Of a stretch of DNA of 33,972 nucleotides, positions 14,757-23,045 are shown piece by piece. Numbering within the stretch: the stretch's first letter is position 1; every line of letters begins with the position of its first letter. Origin of the DNA: a virus; IMG/VR virus record IMGVR_UViG_3300009422_000806, positions 1-33,972 of that record; one strand, written 5' to 3'. The position numbers and the translations under genes are program-made. Under the pieces are notes generated by a model. That model saw only the letters and a list, made by a program, of their open reading frames with translations. It was not told the origin of the DNA and ran no database searches.

Positions 14757-16001
14757 TTAATTATAAGTTTCTAAACTTAGACTAACAGGAACAAGTTTGG
14801 AAGTTTTAGCATCAAGGTCTACAATAGACATATCACCAGCAAGGCCAGCATCACTAAGATCAAACTTGTAAGGTGCTAACATTGTAACACTATCAGTATC
14901 GTTAATTGATCCTGAAGTAATGTTTGCAGTACCTAAGTCCATAACTTCATTAATTGCATTGCCTTCAACTTTAAAAACTTTAGTTGTTGGATTTACCATG
15001 CTTGGGTTTTGTATTGACGGAAACAAGTAAACGTCTCCAGCATTAATAACTGGCTTACTACCTAGTGACTCATTAGTTTCAAAGCTATCAATAGCAAGTG
15101 TATCTAAGTTTAATGATACAAACTCTTTACAGCCTTCCCAACAAGTATGTGTTAATAGTGTGTTACCATTCATAGTTCCGTATTTGAAACCCATCTGTCC
15201 GCCCATGTCATCTGTACTAGACGAATCATAAGCAACTGACTTAACAGTATCACCATCGTATACCCAGAAGTTAAACTCTGTAGTTTCATCCATAATTAAT
15301 GGAGCACCAACTGCTTTGTTGCCGTTAGTGTTGACATGATAAAATGCACCTTTAGTTGGTGCTGTGTGTGGTGTAATTTTGTTTGTTTCAAGATCTAATG
15401 TTATCAACATATCAGTTGTTTTACCATATGGAAAAAACACAACTTCATTTAATGATTCTACATACACACTATGGATAGAAGCAAACTTCTCTCCGGTTTC
15501 ATGTACAGTAAATGTATTAGCAACAGTATCAAACACAATAATCATTCCACTCATAACCGGTGGGTAAATAATTTTAGTACCAACTGTAATTGGTCGACCA
15601 AAGTTAAAGTGTCCACAGAATGTTTTAGGAGTTTCTGAGCCGTGTACGTTTACACCTTTTTCTTCAATCATTGTAACTTCATTAGTTGTTAAATCTACTG
15701 CCGCAACTCTAATGATGCTATCTACTTTGTCTTTTTGTGTACGCATTACATATGCTGTATTACCTACTACTGCAACACCACGATATCTATCACCGTTATC
15801 GCTTTTATCAAAAAAGTCTACAAACGTAGTTTTATCAGCGTTTATTCTAAGTAATCCTGCTCTTGCTCCTGCGTCTTTGTTAAAATCTCTTGTTTCTTCG
15901 CCTTCGTGACGTGCCTTACCATTAGTAATTACTGACAAAAATTCGCCATTTCCTAAGTGATATGGTTCGTCTAATACCTGTGTAAAATATGTGTTGCTCA
16001 T
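14757..16001 (-). CDS. Beta-propeller-like protein
   Basis: A 414-residue protein made of repeating four-strand units of roughly 45-50 residues, each with an I/V-Y-x-P-P or F-F-P-Y-G strand followed by an I-x-V-F-D-T/L-x-T-N segment, as in beta-propellers. The same logic is found in the two proteins at 23008 and 24242, though this one is diverged. No signal peptide. SD AGGAG at good spacing and a late-type promoter box 20 bases upstream point to strong late expression, suggesting a virion or abundant binding protein rather than an enzyme. The halogenase follows after 12 bases. Function unknown; ligand binding or host attachment is possible. Confidence 0.72.
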   Translation of the reverse strand: MSNTYFTQVLDEPYHLGNGEFLSVITNGKARHEGEETRDFNKDAGARAGLLRINADKTTFVDFFDKSDNGDRYRGVAVVGNTAYVMRTQKDKVDSIIRVAAVDLTTNEVTMIEEKGVNVHGSETPKTFCGHFNFGRPITVGTKIIYPPVMSGMIIVFDTVANTFTVHETGEKFASIHSVYVESLNEVVFFPYGKTTDMLITLDLETNKITPHTAPTKGAFYHVNTNGNKAVGAPLIMDETTEFNFWVYDGDTVKSVAYDSSSTDDMGGQMGFKYGTMNGNTLLTHTCWEGCKEFVSLNLDTLAIDSFETNESLGSKPVINAGDVYLFPSIQNPSMVNPTTKVFKVEGNAINEVMDLGTANITSGSINDTDSVTMLAPYKFDLSDAGLAGDMSIVDLDAKTSKLVPVSLSLETYN

Positions 16002-16019
16002 TATTATCTCCTGTTACTG

Positions 16020-16748
16020 TTATTTATCTGCTATATTGCAGTTTAAGGATAATAGTGAATGCATAAACGAATCGTCAACTCTAGACAATAAGTGTACTCT
16101 TTCAGTATTTCCGTTATTTTCTGTTCCATGCGGAACTAGAGTATTAATTATATATCCTTTGCCCAATTCCATATGGTATTTGCGTTCTCTGTTTTCACCA
16201 AATGTAAAGACTGCATCTTTATTAGTATAAAATGGTACATGTAGTTTCCTCGTCTTTCCGTCAGTATGTGTATCAACTTTTAATCCTGGTGGGTGCAATG
16301 CTATTAGCATTTGTCTTAGAGCTGGTAAGGTTAGCGTTTCTATCATGCTGTTTAAAATACCAAACTTATAAACTTTCATTGGTACACAATCGTAATAGAA
16401 CTTTGCTTCATCTAAATCTTGTAACTCAGGATACATGTCAATATTAGCTTGTGATTTACTCGGACAAGGTACATCTCGTTCTATAGGCCAGCTAACACTC
16501 CATCCTTGAATGTTTCCAAGATAATTACCTACACGATTATCTTTTTTAAATGTTTCGTATATGTCTGGTCTAAGATATTCTTTAGAAGTAAAGCTAAACT
16601 GCAAATGAGATAGTTGTTCTTTGAGTTGTGTATAGTAGTGTTGTAGACTATCTGAATCAATAGAAAAGTCTAGCTCGATTATATCCCATTCGAGACTATC
16701 AAACAACGTATCGACATCTGTTATATGTTTAGCTTGTAAGTGTCTCAT
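16020..16748 (-). CDS. AspH-like 2OG-Fe(II) oxygenase, group A
   Basis: A 242-residue member of the aspartyl/asparaginyl beta-hydroxylase-like cupin family. The iron triad is visible: H161-T-D163 and H207 (in VPHGTENNG), with R217 in ERVHL as the 2-oxoglutarate-binding Arg. LHPPGLKVDTHTD and KLHVPFYTN are the characteristic strands. These enzymes hydroxylate side chains, AspH itself acting on Asp/Asn in proteins. The N-terminal 80 residues are an extra domain compared with its neighbours. It is coupled to the preceding oxygenase by an ATGA overlap. Two close relatives lie at 16745 and 17695, suggesting duplication followed by specialisation. Confidence 0.85.
   Translation of the reverse strand: MRHLQAKHITDVDTLFDSLEWDIIELDFSIDSDSLQHYYTQLKEQLSHLQFSFTSKEYLRPDIYETFKKDNRVGNYLGNIQGWSVSWPIERDVPCPSKSQANIDMYPELQDLDEAKFYYDCVPMKVYKFGILNSMIETLTLPALRQMLIALHPPGLKVDTHTDGKTRKLHVPFYTNKDAVFTFGENRERKYHMELGKGYIINTLVPHGTENNGNTERVHLLSRVDDSFMHSLLSLNCNIADK
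16021..16028 (-). promoter_or_regulatory. T4-late-type promoter box (minus strand)
   Basis: Read on the minus strand, GATAAATA is followed by AC. It lies 20 bases before the ATG at 16001, with AGGAG in between, the same geometry as at 6024. It overlaps the last bases of the upstream oxygenase gene. Confidence 0.68.
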
Positions 16749-17296
16749 ATATAATTCTTTGCCGGTACTTTAAAAAATAAATGTACTCTATCTGTAGAAC
16801 CTTTATTATTAGTTCCGTGTAACCTAGTAGTATTTATTAGATATGCTTTTCCTACTTTTAAGCAATACCTTTTAGTACCAAACTCAAAGAACGATTCTGC
16901 ATTTGCTATGATTGGAATATGTACTTTAAGATATCTATCAGTATCAGTGTGTTGTTGAATAATTGTGCCTGGTGGATGTCCGCTTAAACTAAACTGCCTT
17001 GCTTCAGGAAATAACGCTTTTAACTTTTTAATAATTCCAAATGATAATTCAGTATCTCTATAATTGTCGCTTCTTGCTTTGTGTACGTTCCAAGGCGGAC
17101 AAGGTACAGTGAGATCTTCTAAATTACTTTGTATTCCCCAACCATACACGCCGTCGATGATGTGCTTTTCTGAGTCAACAGTATCTTGTACATTAGTAAA
17201 CTTAAGGTGGGGATAGTTAGTGCATACATTTATATAATAACTTCTAAAGTCAGTATACTCTATAGGGATTGTTATTTCTTTTACATTAAAGCTCAT
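16745..17296 (-). CDS. AspH-like 2OG-Fe(II) oxygenase, group A
   Basis: A 183-residue compact enzyme with HPPGTIIQQHTDTD, giving iron ligands H116 and D118, distal H160 in LHGTNNKGSTDR, and R170 for 2-oxoglutarate. It shares the LKVHIPI strand and the KVGKAYLINTT turn with its neighbours at 16020 and 17695. It is the shortest of the group, close to the minimal catalytic domain. The start overlaps the phosphatase-like gene by 11 bases, so the two are probably co-translated. Substrate unknown; hydroxylation of a protein or peptide side chain is the default expectation for the family. Confidence 0.85.
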   Translation of the reverse strand: MSFNVKEITIPIEYTDFRSYYINVCTNYPHLKFTNVQDTVDSEKHIIDGVYGWGIQSNLEDLTVPCPPWNVHKARSDNYRDTELSFGIIKKLKALFPEARQFSLSGHPPGTIIQQHTDTDRYLKVHIPIIANAESFFEFGTKRYCLKVGKAYLINTTRLHGTNNKGSTDRVHLFFKVPAKNYI

Positions 17297-17732
17297 CTAG
17301 TATATCCCTTATGATGTTGTACGCAAACTTTCCATCGTGTTTAATTCTAGTGTTATTTACATAATCTGCAACGGCTTTACTACGTGACTCGCCTTTCATA
17401 CAATGTACATGTATTGTCCCAACTGCTTCTTTAAGGAAATATGAAATATGTCGAATTTGTGTTAGTGTTGGTGCAACGGCTGTGTAGTATGCTTTTATAT
17501 CTTCACCCCAGTTAGTTTGATCTTCACTAACATCATCAAAACATAAACTTAATACGTTAGGATGAAATTGAGTAAAGTATGGTTCGCTGTCTGGGCCGCC
17601 AGTTGAATCAATACATATGTAATAGTCATTAGTATCTTCAACTGTTGTATCGGTGATGTTTTCGCTTTGCATTTTAGATACAAAGTCTTTTTTACTATAA
17701 CTTACGGCAATCATCTGTCCAAATCTTTCCAT
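17286..17732 (-). CDS. Tyrosine/dual-specificity phosphatase-like protein
   Basis: A 148-residue protein with the cysteine-phosphatase P-loop H-C111-M-K-G-E-S-R117-S near the end of a strand (GTIHVHCMKGESRS), fitting HCx5R(S/T). A D-D-V acidic stretch at 66-68 and D78 are candidates for the general acid. The size fits small DSP/PTP-like enzymes. ATG at 17732 has AGGA at nine bases; a second ATG at 17714 is possible. It overlaps oxygenase genes on both sides, so it belongs to the same operon. It could remove phosphate from a protein or small molecule; the kinase-like protein at 22590 is a possible counterpart. Confidence 0.8.
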   Translation of the reverse strand: MERFGQMIAVSYSKKDFVSKMQSENITDTTVEDTNDYYICIDSTGGPDSEPYFTQFHPNVLSLCFDDVSEDQTNWGEDIKAYYTAVAPTLTQIRHISYFLKEAVGTIHVHCMKGESRSKAVADYVNNTRIKHDGKFAYNIIRDILDEL

Positions 17733-18342
17733 ATAAATGTATCCTGTCTGTTGTACCTTTGTTTTCTACGCTGTGTGGAATAGTTGTGTTAACAACATAT
17801 GCCCAGCCTGGTTCCATATGATATTCTTCTCCTGCAATAATCCAATTACTATCTGCATTAGTGTGTATAGGAATATGTACACGAAGTTTATCTGGAGCGT
17901 CTTGGTGTGTAATTAGTTTAGTGCCTGGTGTATGAATTGTTACTAACCATTTTTTACTACGCATAGGTAAACTGTTTACAACGTCTAGTGCATAGCCACT
18001 AAAACATTGTCTAGGGTTAAGTTGATCGTTGTCATCATCTCGATACTCTGGCTTTGCACACCCTTGTTCAAATGGCTTAGGTCCTGTTTCATCGCTGTTC
18101 CAACATAGTGTATAGTATGCTGTGTCGTCCATTAGACGATGTCCTGTCTTTGCTTCAGGATCGCTAATAGGAAATTGCCATATGTGGTGTTGTTCGCCTA
18201 TAACAAACTTCCAATCACTATAGTTGTTTTCTAAATTATCATACCAAGTACGTAATTTATCAATGTCAACTTTGAATAGTTTTTTAACTGCCCAACCTAA
18301 GTTAGCTTCGTCATGCTTTTCTATATAACGCTTCATTTCCAT
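17695..18342 (-). CDS. AspH-like 2OG-Fe(II) oxygenase, group A
   Basis: A 215-residue oxygenase with iron ligands H146-Q-D148 (ITHQDAPDKLRVHIPI) and H190 (IPHSVENKGTTDRIHL), and R200 for 2-oxoglutarate. The strand VHIPIHTNAD and the GWAYVVNTT turn align with the relatives at 16020 and 16745. The N-terminal half contains an insert rich in Asp/Asn (about 92-112). The ATG shares one base with the preceding stop and GAGG lies at seven bases. As for its neighbours, side-chain hydroxylation is the expected chemistry and the substrate is not known. Confidence 0.85.
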   Translation of the reverse strand: MEMKRYIEKHDEANLGWAVKKLFKVDIDKLRTWYDNLENNYSDWKFVIGEQHHIWQFPISDPEAKTGHRLMDDTAYYTLCWNSDETGPKPFEQGCAKPEYRDDDNDQLNPRQCFSGYALDVVNSLPMRSKKWLVTIHTPGTKLITHQDAPDKLRVHIPIHTNADSNWIIAGEEYHMEPGWAYVVNTTIPHSVENKGTTDRIHLYGKIWTDDCRKL

Positions 18343-19811
18343 TAGGCGTACCTCGGGTGAGTCAACTGTACGCCATTGCGTACTCTAGAATTCATGTCAA
18401 CTGCAACATAGTCGTGTCCGTATAGTACAAGATCGTCAGGTATTTGCTGTTCAAATTTTAACCATTGCTGTTCTAACTCTTCAGGCTCTACATTCCAATG
18501 AAGCATTTCACTTGACCAAATATTAGTAGTCCATAATACTTTAGTACCATATACGCTATTAATAATGTCAAACAGTTTAGTGTTGTCATACACAAGGTCA
18601 ATTACATGAAACTCATGTTTTAGGTTTCTGTATCTATCCCACAACCTTTGAAATGCTAACGATCCACCAAACTCTCTTAATTCTTGTTCCCAGAACTTTT
18701 TATAAGTTCCCCTATACGTAGAACTAAAGTTATAATCTAAATCATGTTCAAGCAACCACTTGTCTAAGTCATAGCCGTCCCACGTTTCAAGTAAATGTTT
18801 CTTATAGTTTAAACTTGCTTCACACCAATCAAAGTAATGTACCGTTGTACCACTGTGAAATCCGTTTGCATTTAATATTGCAAGGGGTTTAAATCCTGCT
18901 GATGCTGAAAACAAATGGTCAATTTGGTTTCCATTAGTTCTAACACCTTCACTACTTAACGTTTCTGTGTTAAACGCATACACACGGTTCTTTTCTATTT
19001 CTTCTTGATATGCTTGTTTTCTAATCCAAGCACGTTGGCTTTGGTTAGTTAAATCGTCTACTAAAGGTGATTGTTTGTTGTACCAAATCTTTCCAAGTAG
19101 ATCCGAGTCAATGTATGGATATAAAAATACCTTACAAGCTCGCATATCATTATCTAAATTGTCAATACGTATGTTATTACGCATAGCGATGTCAATCCAA
19201 TTACTGCCATCACTGGTCGTATCATACTTTGTTGTTCCTTTGTTATTAATAACCCACTTGGGTGTGTAAGTACTGTGAATAGAATCTTTACTCATTTGAT
19301 AATTTTGTAGTTCAGGCTTTCTATCCCAAAAGACTCCCATTTCATCAAACGGTGGTTTACCAAGTTCAACCCACTTGGCTAAATTTACAAAAAGATATTG
19401 CCTGTGTAATCCAGGATAAGCACCTTTGGTCATGTAATGTTGTTTTGTTTTGTCCATGATATGGCCAACTACAAAGAACTGCGGATTGTTTTCAGCATAT
19501 TCTACACTTTGTTGTAGTAAACTTGGGCCTCTATGTAATAACAACCCTTGACATGCTACCATTGCAAACTCTTTGTCTGCACTTAATGCTTCTTCAAGTA
19601 TTGTTTCTACACGATTGTGAAATCCAACGTAACTACACATGCCCATTTTAATCATACGATTAATATAAAAGTATGTCATATCAAATGTGCGTTTCTGTAC
19701 TGTTGAATTTGTAATATCTCTTGAGATGTCTAGTATACCAACACCTACGTTGTTTTCAATGCTTAGGTTTTCATAGTACCTATCAACAGTTATGCTATTC
19801 CAGTCTTTCAT
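18342..19811 (-). CDS. Unrecognised 489-residue protein, possibly glycosyltransferase-like
   Basis: I do not recognise this protein with confidence. The frame is open to 19868, but ATG at 19811 lies immediately after the preceding stop with AAGGA upstream, giving 489 residues (MKDWNSITVDRYYEN start). Visible features: an alpha/beta N-terminal part with VACQGLLLHRG and FFVVGHIMDKTKQHYMTKG, then LHRQYLFVNLAKWVELGKPPFDEMG, which reads like a nucleotide-sugar-type fold; a Trp- and Tyr-rich middle; LAILNANGFHSGT and VHYFDWCEAS near residues 320-345; and a C-terminal VLYGHDYVAVDMNSRVRNG. No signal peptide or membrane segment. It is locked between two oxygenase genes, so it probably shares their pathway. 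Confidence 0.6.
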   Translation of the reverse strand: MKDWNSITVDRYYENLSIENNVGVGILDISRDITNSTVQKRTFDMTYFYINRMIKMGMCSYVGFHNRVETILEEALSADKEFAMVACQGLLLHRGPSLLQQSVEYAENNPQFFVVGHIMDKTKQHYMTKGAYPGLHRQYLFVNLAKWVELGKPPFDEMGVFWDRKPELQNYQMSKDSIHSTYTPKWVINNKGTTKYDTTSDGSNWIDIAMRNNIRIDNLDNDMRACKVFLYPYIDSDLLGKIWYNKQSPLVDDLTNQSQRAWIRKQAYQEEIEKNRVYAFNTETLSSEGVRTNGNQIDHLFSASAGFKPLAILNANGFHSGTTVHYFDWCEASLNYKKHLLETWDGYDLDKWLLEHDLDYNFSSTYRGTYKKFWEQELREFGGSLAFQRLWDRYRNLKHEFHVIDLVYDNTKLFDIINSVYGTKVLWTTNIWSSEMLHWNVEPEELEQQWLKFEQQIPDDLVLYGHDYVAVDMNSRVRNGVQLTHPRYA

Positions 19812-19812
19812 A

Positions 19813-20514
19813 TTATCCTTGGTTCGTAAAATAGCTCTGACGTAGAACGTAAAAGAAATCTCTAACACGTCTACCTAGTTCATAATGTATAATCATATGA
19901 ATACGTGGCTTGTCACTGTTATTATATACTGCATGTACGTTTGATATATCCATTAAGAAAGCACTACCGGTGTCTTCAAACGGAACTCTGCCGTGATCCT
20001 TAAAAATAAAGTTACAACCTTCTGGATTATTCAAACTAATATTACAAACACTTAACCGCTTCTCTTCGTCTTTGCGATCTTGATGCGGAAGTATGTATCC
20101 ACCTGGTTCAAGTAACATAAATCTTACACGATTTAAAAACTCTGCTGGCCAAACATCAGTTAAAAACTTCTTAGTGACAGGACATTCGTCTGCTACCCAA
20201 GTCCAATCTAACTGTTTAAGAGTTTCTGATCGTTCTCCGTATGTGTTTAGTGATTGGCTGTCTTCGTTTACTCCATGTAGTGTTAAACTTTTCCACCCGT
20301 TGCCGTATGTAGTTTCTCTATGTGAATAAAACTTGTCAGCAAGTGCTTCTGCTTCTTTGTGCATTTCTTGCCAAGGTTGGTTATCTAATGCACTTAGCCT
20401 AAAACAAGGCCAGCCACTTTCTGTTACAATCCATTTAGGATCAAACTGCTCAGGATACTGTATTGTAATATCTCTGTCGTGATCCTGTATATATTTCTGT
20501 AATTCAGGTGTCAT
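19813..20514 (-). CDS. AspH-like 2OG-Fe(II) oxygenase, group B
   Basis: A 233-residue oxygenase. EPGGYILPHQD gives ligands H144 and D146, H194 in NVHAVYNNS is the distal His, and R204 in KPRIHMIIH binds 2-oxoglutarate. It carries the block GWKSLTLHG at 73-81, shared with the protein at 28017 (GWRSLTLHG) but not with group A, so the two form a subfamily split across different operons. It is the first gene of the minus-strand block and diverges from the radical SAM gene at 20554 with only 39 bases between them. Confidence 0.85.
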   Translation of the reverse strand: MTPELQKYIQDHDRDITIQYPEQFDPKWIVTESGWPCFRLSALDNQPWQEMHKEAEALADKFYSHRETTYGNGWKSLTLHGVNEDSQSLNTYGERSETLKQLDWTWVADECPVTKKFLTDVWPAEFLNRVRFMLLEPGGYILPHQDRKDEEKRLSVCNISLNNPEGCNFIFKDHGRVPFEDTGSAFLMDISNVHAVYNNSDKPRIHMIIHYELGRRVRDFFYVLRQSYFTNQG

Positions 20515-20553
20515 ATTTCTTCTTTATCATTAAACTATCTGTTAAATATACTT
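20515..20553. promoter_or_regulatory. 39-base divergent intergenic region
   Basis: Separates the two longest divergent blocks. On the + strand GTTAAATA (20541-20548) matches six of eight late-box positions but lies only 5 bases before the ATG. No clear -35/-10 pair is seen on either strand. Promoters for both blocks must lie here or inside the flanking genes. Confidence 0.3.
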
Positions 20554-21540
20554 ATGCCATATATAACGCCATCAGCACTAGATACGATTGTAGTAGACTT
20601 CACTAGTCATTGCAATTCTATGTGCGGAAATTGCAGTAGAAATATTGGGGGAGTTGAAGTTAATCCACATATGCCTTTAGGACATATGGATTTAAAAACT
20701 TGGAAAAACTTGTTTACTACGTCAGTAGTTGACAATGTTAGAGAAGTAATATTTAATGGTAGCTATGGTGATCCATTATTTAATCCAAACTTAATTCCAG
20801 CACTTGAACATTTATTAGCAATTACAAGTACTGCACCTCCGGTAGTAACTATTCATACCAATGCTGGACTAGGAACAGAATGGCTACGATTAGCAAAAAC
20901 ATTGTCTAAGTTTCCGTATCCAAGTCATGTAGTTTTTAGCATTGACGGATTAGAAGATACTAACCATCTATATCGTAGAGGAGTTATCTGGGATAAGATT
21001 ATGACTAATGCTAAAACATTTATTGGTGCAGGCGGATTAGCACGTTGGCGTATGCTAGTGTTTGAACACAATGCACACCAATTAGAAGAATGTAAACAAC
21101 TAGCTTATGATATGGGATTTCAAAAGTTTGATATTAATGGCGGATATACGTTTAGTGCTATTAATAGTATTGCTGATAATGCTATAGAAAAATTTAAAGC
21201 AAATAAAAAAGACAAAGCACGAGAGATTAAATACGATAGCAAGTACCTCGACAATGTTGAACGGATTAAGATCATTAAAGATTTTAGTAAAACAACTATA
21301 TCATGCAAATGGAAAAATAAAAGAAAAGTACAAATAAGTCATACAGGCGAAGTACTATCTTGTTGTTACTTACTAAGTGAGAGATGGCCTAAGAATCCTG
21401 ACAACCCTTATTCACAAGACAAAATAACATGGCCTAATATAAACGATAGGTCATTAGAAGATATACTTAAAGGTGAAGAACTTATGTACCCAAGTGAAAA
21501 CAGATTTAAAATATGCGAGGTAACCTGCGGTGAAATGTAA
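20554..21540 (+). CDS. Radical SAM protein with SPASM-like C-terminus
   Basis: A 328-residue radical SAM enzyme. The cluster motif is C20-N-S-M-C24-G-N-C27. The usual GGE motif is replaced by FNGSYGDPLFNP, a form seen in SPASM-type proteins of this sort. C-terminal cysteines (ISCKWKNK, then GEVLSCCYLL, then ICEVTCGEM) fit an auxiliary Fe-S domain. SPASM proteins commonly modify peptides. It is clearly paralogous to the protein at 31210: both share the IDGL-x-DT-x-x-LYR block and the G-x-ARW-x-MLVF-x-HN-x-HQ block. It opens the plus-strand block and overlaps the next gene by 11 bases. Confidence 0.9.
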   Translation: MPYITPSALDTIVVDFTSHCNSMCGNCSRNIGGVEVNPHMPLGHMDLKTWKNLFTTSVVDNVREVIFNGSYGDPLFNPNLIPALEHLLAITSTAPPVVTIHTNAGLGTEWLRLAKTLSKFPYPSHVVFSIDGLEDTNHLYRRGVIWDKIMTNAKTFIGAGGLARWRMLVFEHNAHQLEECKQLAYDMGFQKFDINGGYTFSAINSIADNAIEKFKANKKDKAREIKYDSKYLDNVERIKIIKDFSKTTISCKWKNKRKVQISHTGEVLSCCYLLSERWPKNPDNPYSQDKITWPNINDRSLEDILKGEELMYPSENRFKICEVTCGEM

Positions 21541-22603
21541 ATATTTAGATCATCAAACATGTGTAAGATCAGATGGTCAGTTTAGACTATGCTGTGTTAG
21601 CCTTGAACAAACTAATAAAGAAAATATTAAAACACATACTCCGCAAGAATGGCATGACAGTGAATTTCATAAAAAAGTAACTGAACAAATGGACAATGAC
21701 ATTTGGCCAGACGCATGTACACGTTGCGAACAACAAGAAGAACAAGGTATTGATAGTATGCGTACTAGGGTAAAACCAGACGGTTCTAGATACGTTAGAA
21801 ACTTTTATGGCCCTGGGCTAAGTCATCTTGATATTAGATTCGGCAATAGCTGTAATCTTAAATGTGTTAGCTGTTGGGAAATGAGCAGTAGTAGTATTGC
21901 TGAAGAAGCTATTGAAATGAAGAAGGCTGGCATTATTCCATTACACGGAATATTAGAAGTTCCAAACTTTAATTGGGCGTCTGAAGAAACAATGAAAAAG
22001 TTTGACGACTTGCCTATTAGAGAAGTTTATCTAACAGGTGGTGAACCTATGATGGTTAGACACTTAGATAAGTTTCTAGAAAGACTTGACTCAAGCGTGT
22101 TAGTTAGATTTAATACTAACGGAACATTATGGAACCGTAAGATTGAAAAATTACTAAGAAGATTTAATATGGTAATTATGAGTCTTAGCTTAGATGCCGC
22201 AAGTGATAAAATTGATTATATTAGAAGCGGAAGTAAATGGAATGAGATAGAAGTTAACGCACAAAAATATGCAGACTTTTGTAAAGTTGATGTAACTCCA
22301 ACACTTAGTATTCTTAATGCGTTATACTATGACGAGCTTAAAGAATATGCTACTAAGAATAATTTTAAAATTTACGATAACTTATTGATTCTTCCAGAGT
22401 GGTTACATGTTAAAAATGCTCCTGATAGTTTAAAGGAACAGTTCCGTGGTATTCATCCTGACGTTGACGGTTGGGCTAATCATCCATCAGATCCTAAAAT
22501 TATTGAACACTTTGTAAATCAAATTACAAAACAAGATAAGTGGCGTGGGTTATACATTAAAGATTACTTGCCGGAGGTTGCACAAGCATATGGAATTAAT
22601 TAA
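21530..22603 (+). CDS. Twitch-domain radical SAM protein
   Basis: A 357-residue protein in which the auxiliary cysteine segment comes first: C3, C11, C21-C22 and C63-x2-C66 precede the radical SAM motif C108-N-L-K-C112-V-S-C115. YLTGGEPMM supplies the SAM-binding GGE motif, and RFNTNGTLW and SLSLDAASDKIDYIR are typical barrel strands. This order (reduced SPASM/twitch, then barrel) is shared with the proteins at 25347 and 29916. GTG at 21530 is the start and overlaps the previous gene. Enzymes of this type are often linked to peptide or sugar modification; the substrate here is not known. Confidence 0.9.
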   Translation: MKCKYLDHQTCVRSDGQFRLCCVSLEQTNKENIKTHTPQEWHDSEFHKKVTEQMDNDIWPDACTRCEQQEEQGIDSMRTRVKPDGSRYVRNFYGPGLSHLDIRFGNSCNLKCVSCWEMSSSSIAEEAIEMKKAGIIPLHGILEVPNFNWASEETMKKFDDLPIREVYLTGGEPMMVRHLDKFLERLDSSVLVRFNTNGTLWNRKIEKLLRRFNMVIMSLSLDAASDKIDYIRSGSKWNEIEVNAQKYADFCKVDVTPTLSILNALYYDELKEYATKNNFKIYDNLLILPEWLHVKNAPDSLKEQFRGIHPDVDGWANHPSDPKIIEHFVNQITKQDKWRGLYIKDYLPEVAQAYGIN

Positions 22604-23045
22604 AGAAAATAAAGAAATAGGTAGAAAAGTTTTTGAACTTGAAGACCGATTCCGTAAAGAATGGTCTACTGTAGAAGAAGCACGATTAGAAGAACATATA
22701 ATTATTTTAAATGAAGTTATGGCAGGCTGGGTAATTGATTGGGGTAGTGACGACACTAGTATGTTTATTGAATATCATAAAGTACCTGGAACTCCTGCAA
22801 GTAAATTTGCACACACTCCTCAATTTATTAAAAAGATATATGACTTCTGCTTATACACTATTAAAGAAACATCACCATACGCCCATTATGACTGGGTGCT
22901 AAGTAACATACTAATTGACGGTGAGAACATGTATATGATCGACTGGGACAACGTTGGTCTATATAACGAGAAACAAATTATAGATAAATTACATGCAGAC
23001 CTAACTAGTGCATTTGGAGACAAGTTTGACCCCGCAATCCTATAG
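22590..23045 (+). CDS. Small kinase-like (phosphotransferase C-lobe) protein
   Basis: A 151-residue protein. H99-Y-D101-W-V-L-S-N106 followed by MIDWD120N matches the catalytic loop HxDxxxxN and the metal-binding D of the aminoglycoside-phosphotransferase/LPS-kinase type protein-kinase fold. The N-lobe is very short, without a clear nucleotide-binding loop or Lys; EYHKVPGTPASKF may be a remnant. It may therefore be a reduced kinase or depend on a partner. ATG at 22590 is chosen because GGAGGT lies 11 bases upstream; the frame is open further up without a good site. It overlaps radical SAM and propeller genes on either side. Confidence 0.72.
   Translation: MELIKENKEIGRKVFELEDRFRKEWSTVEEARLEEHIIILNEVMAGWVIDWGSDDTSMFIEYHKVPGTPASKFAHTPQFIKKIYDFCLYTIKETSPYAHYDWVLSNILIDGENMYMIDWDNVGLYNEKQIIDKLHADLTSAFGDKFDPAIL

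Noticed and set aside
22545-22589. Upstream extension of the kinase-like gene to an earlier start
   Set aside because: The added residues are a shadow of the radical SAM gene, and GGAGGT correctly positions the ATG at 22590.
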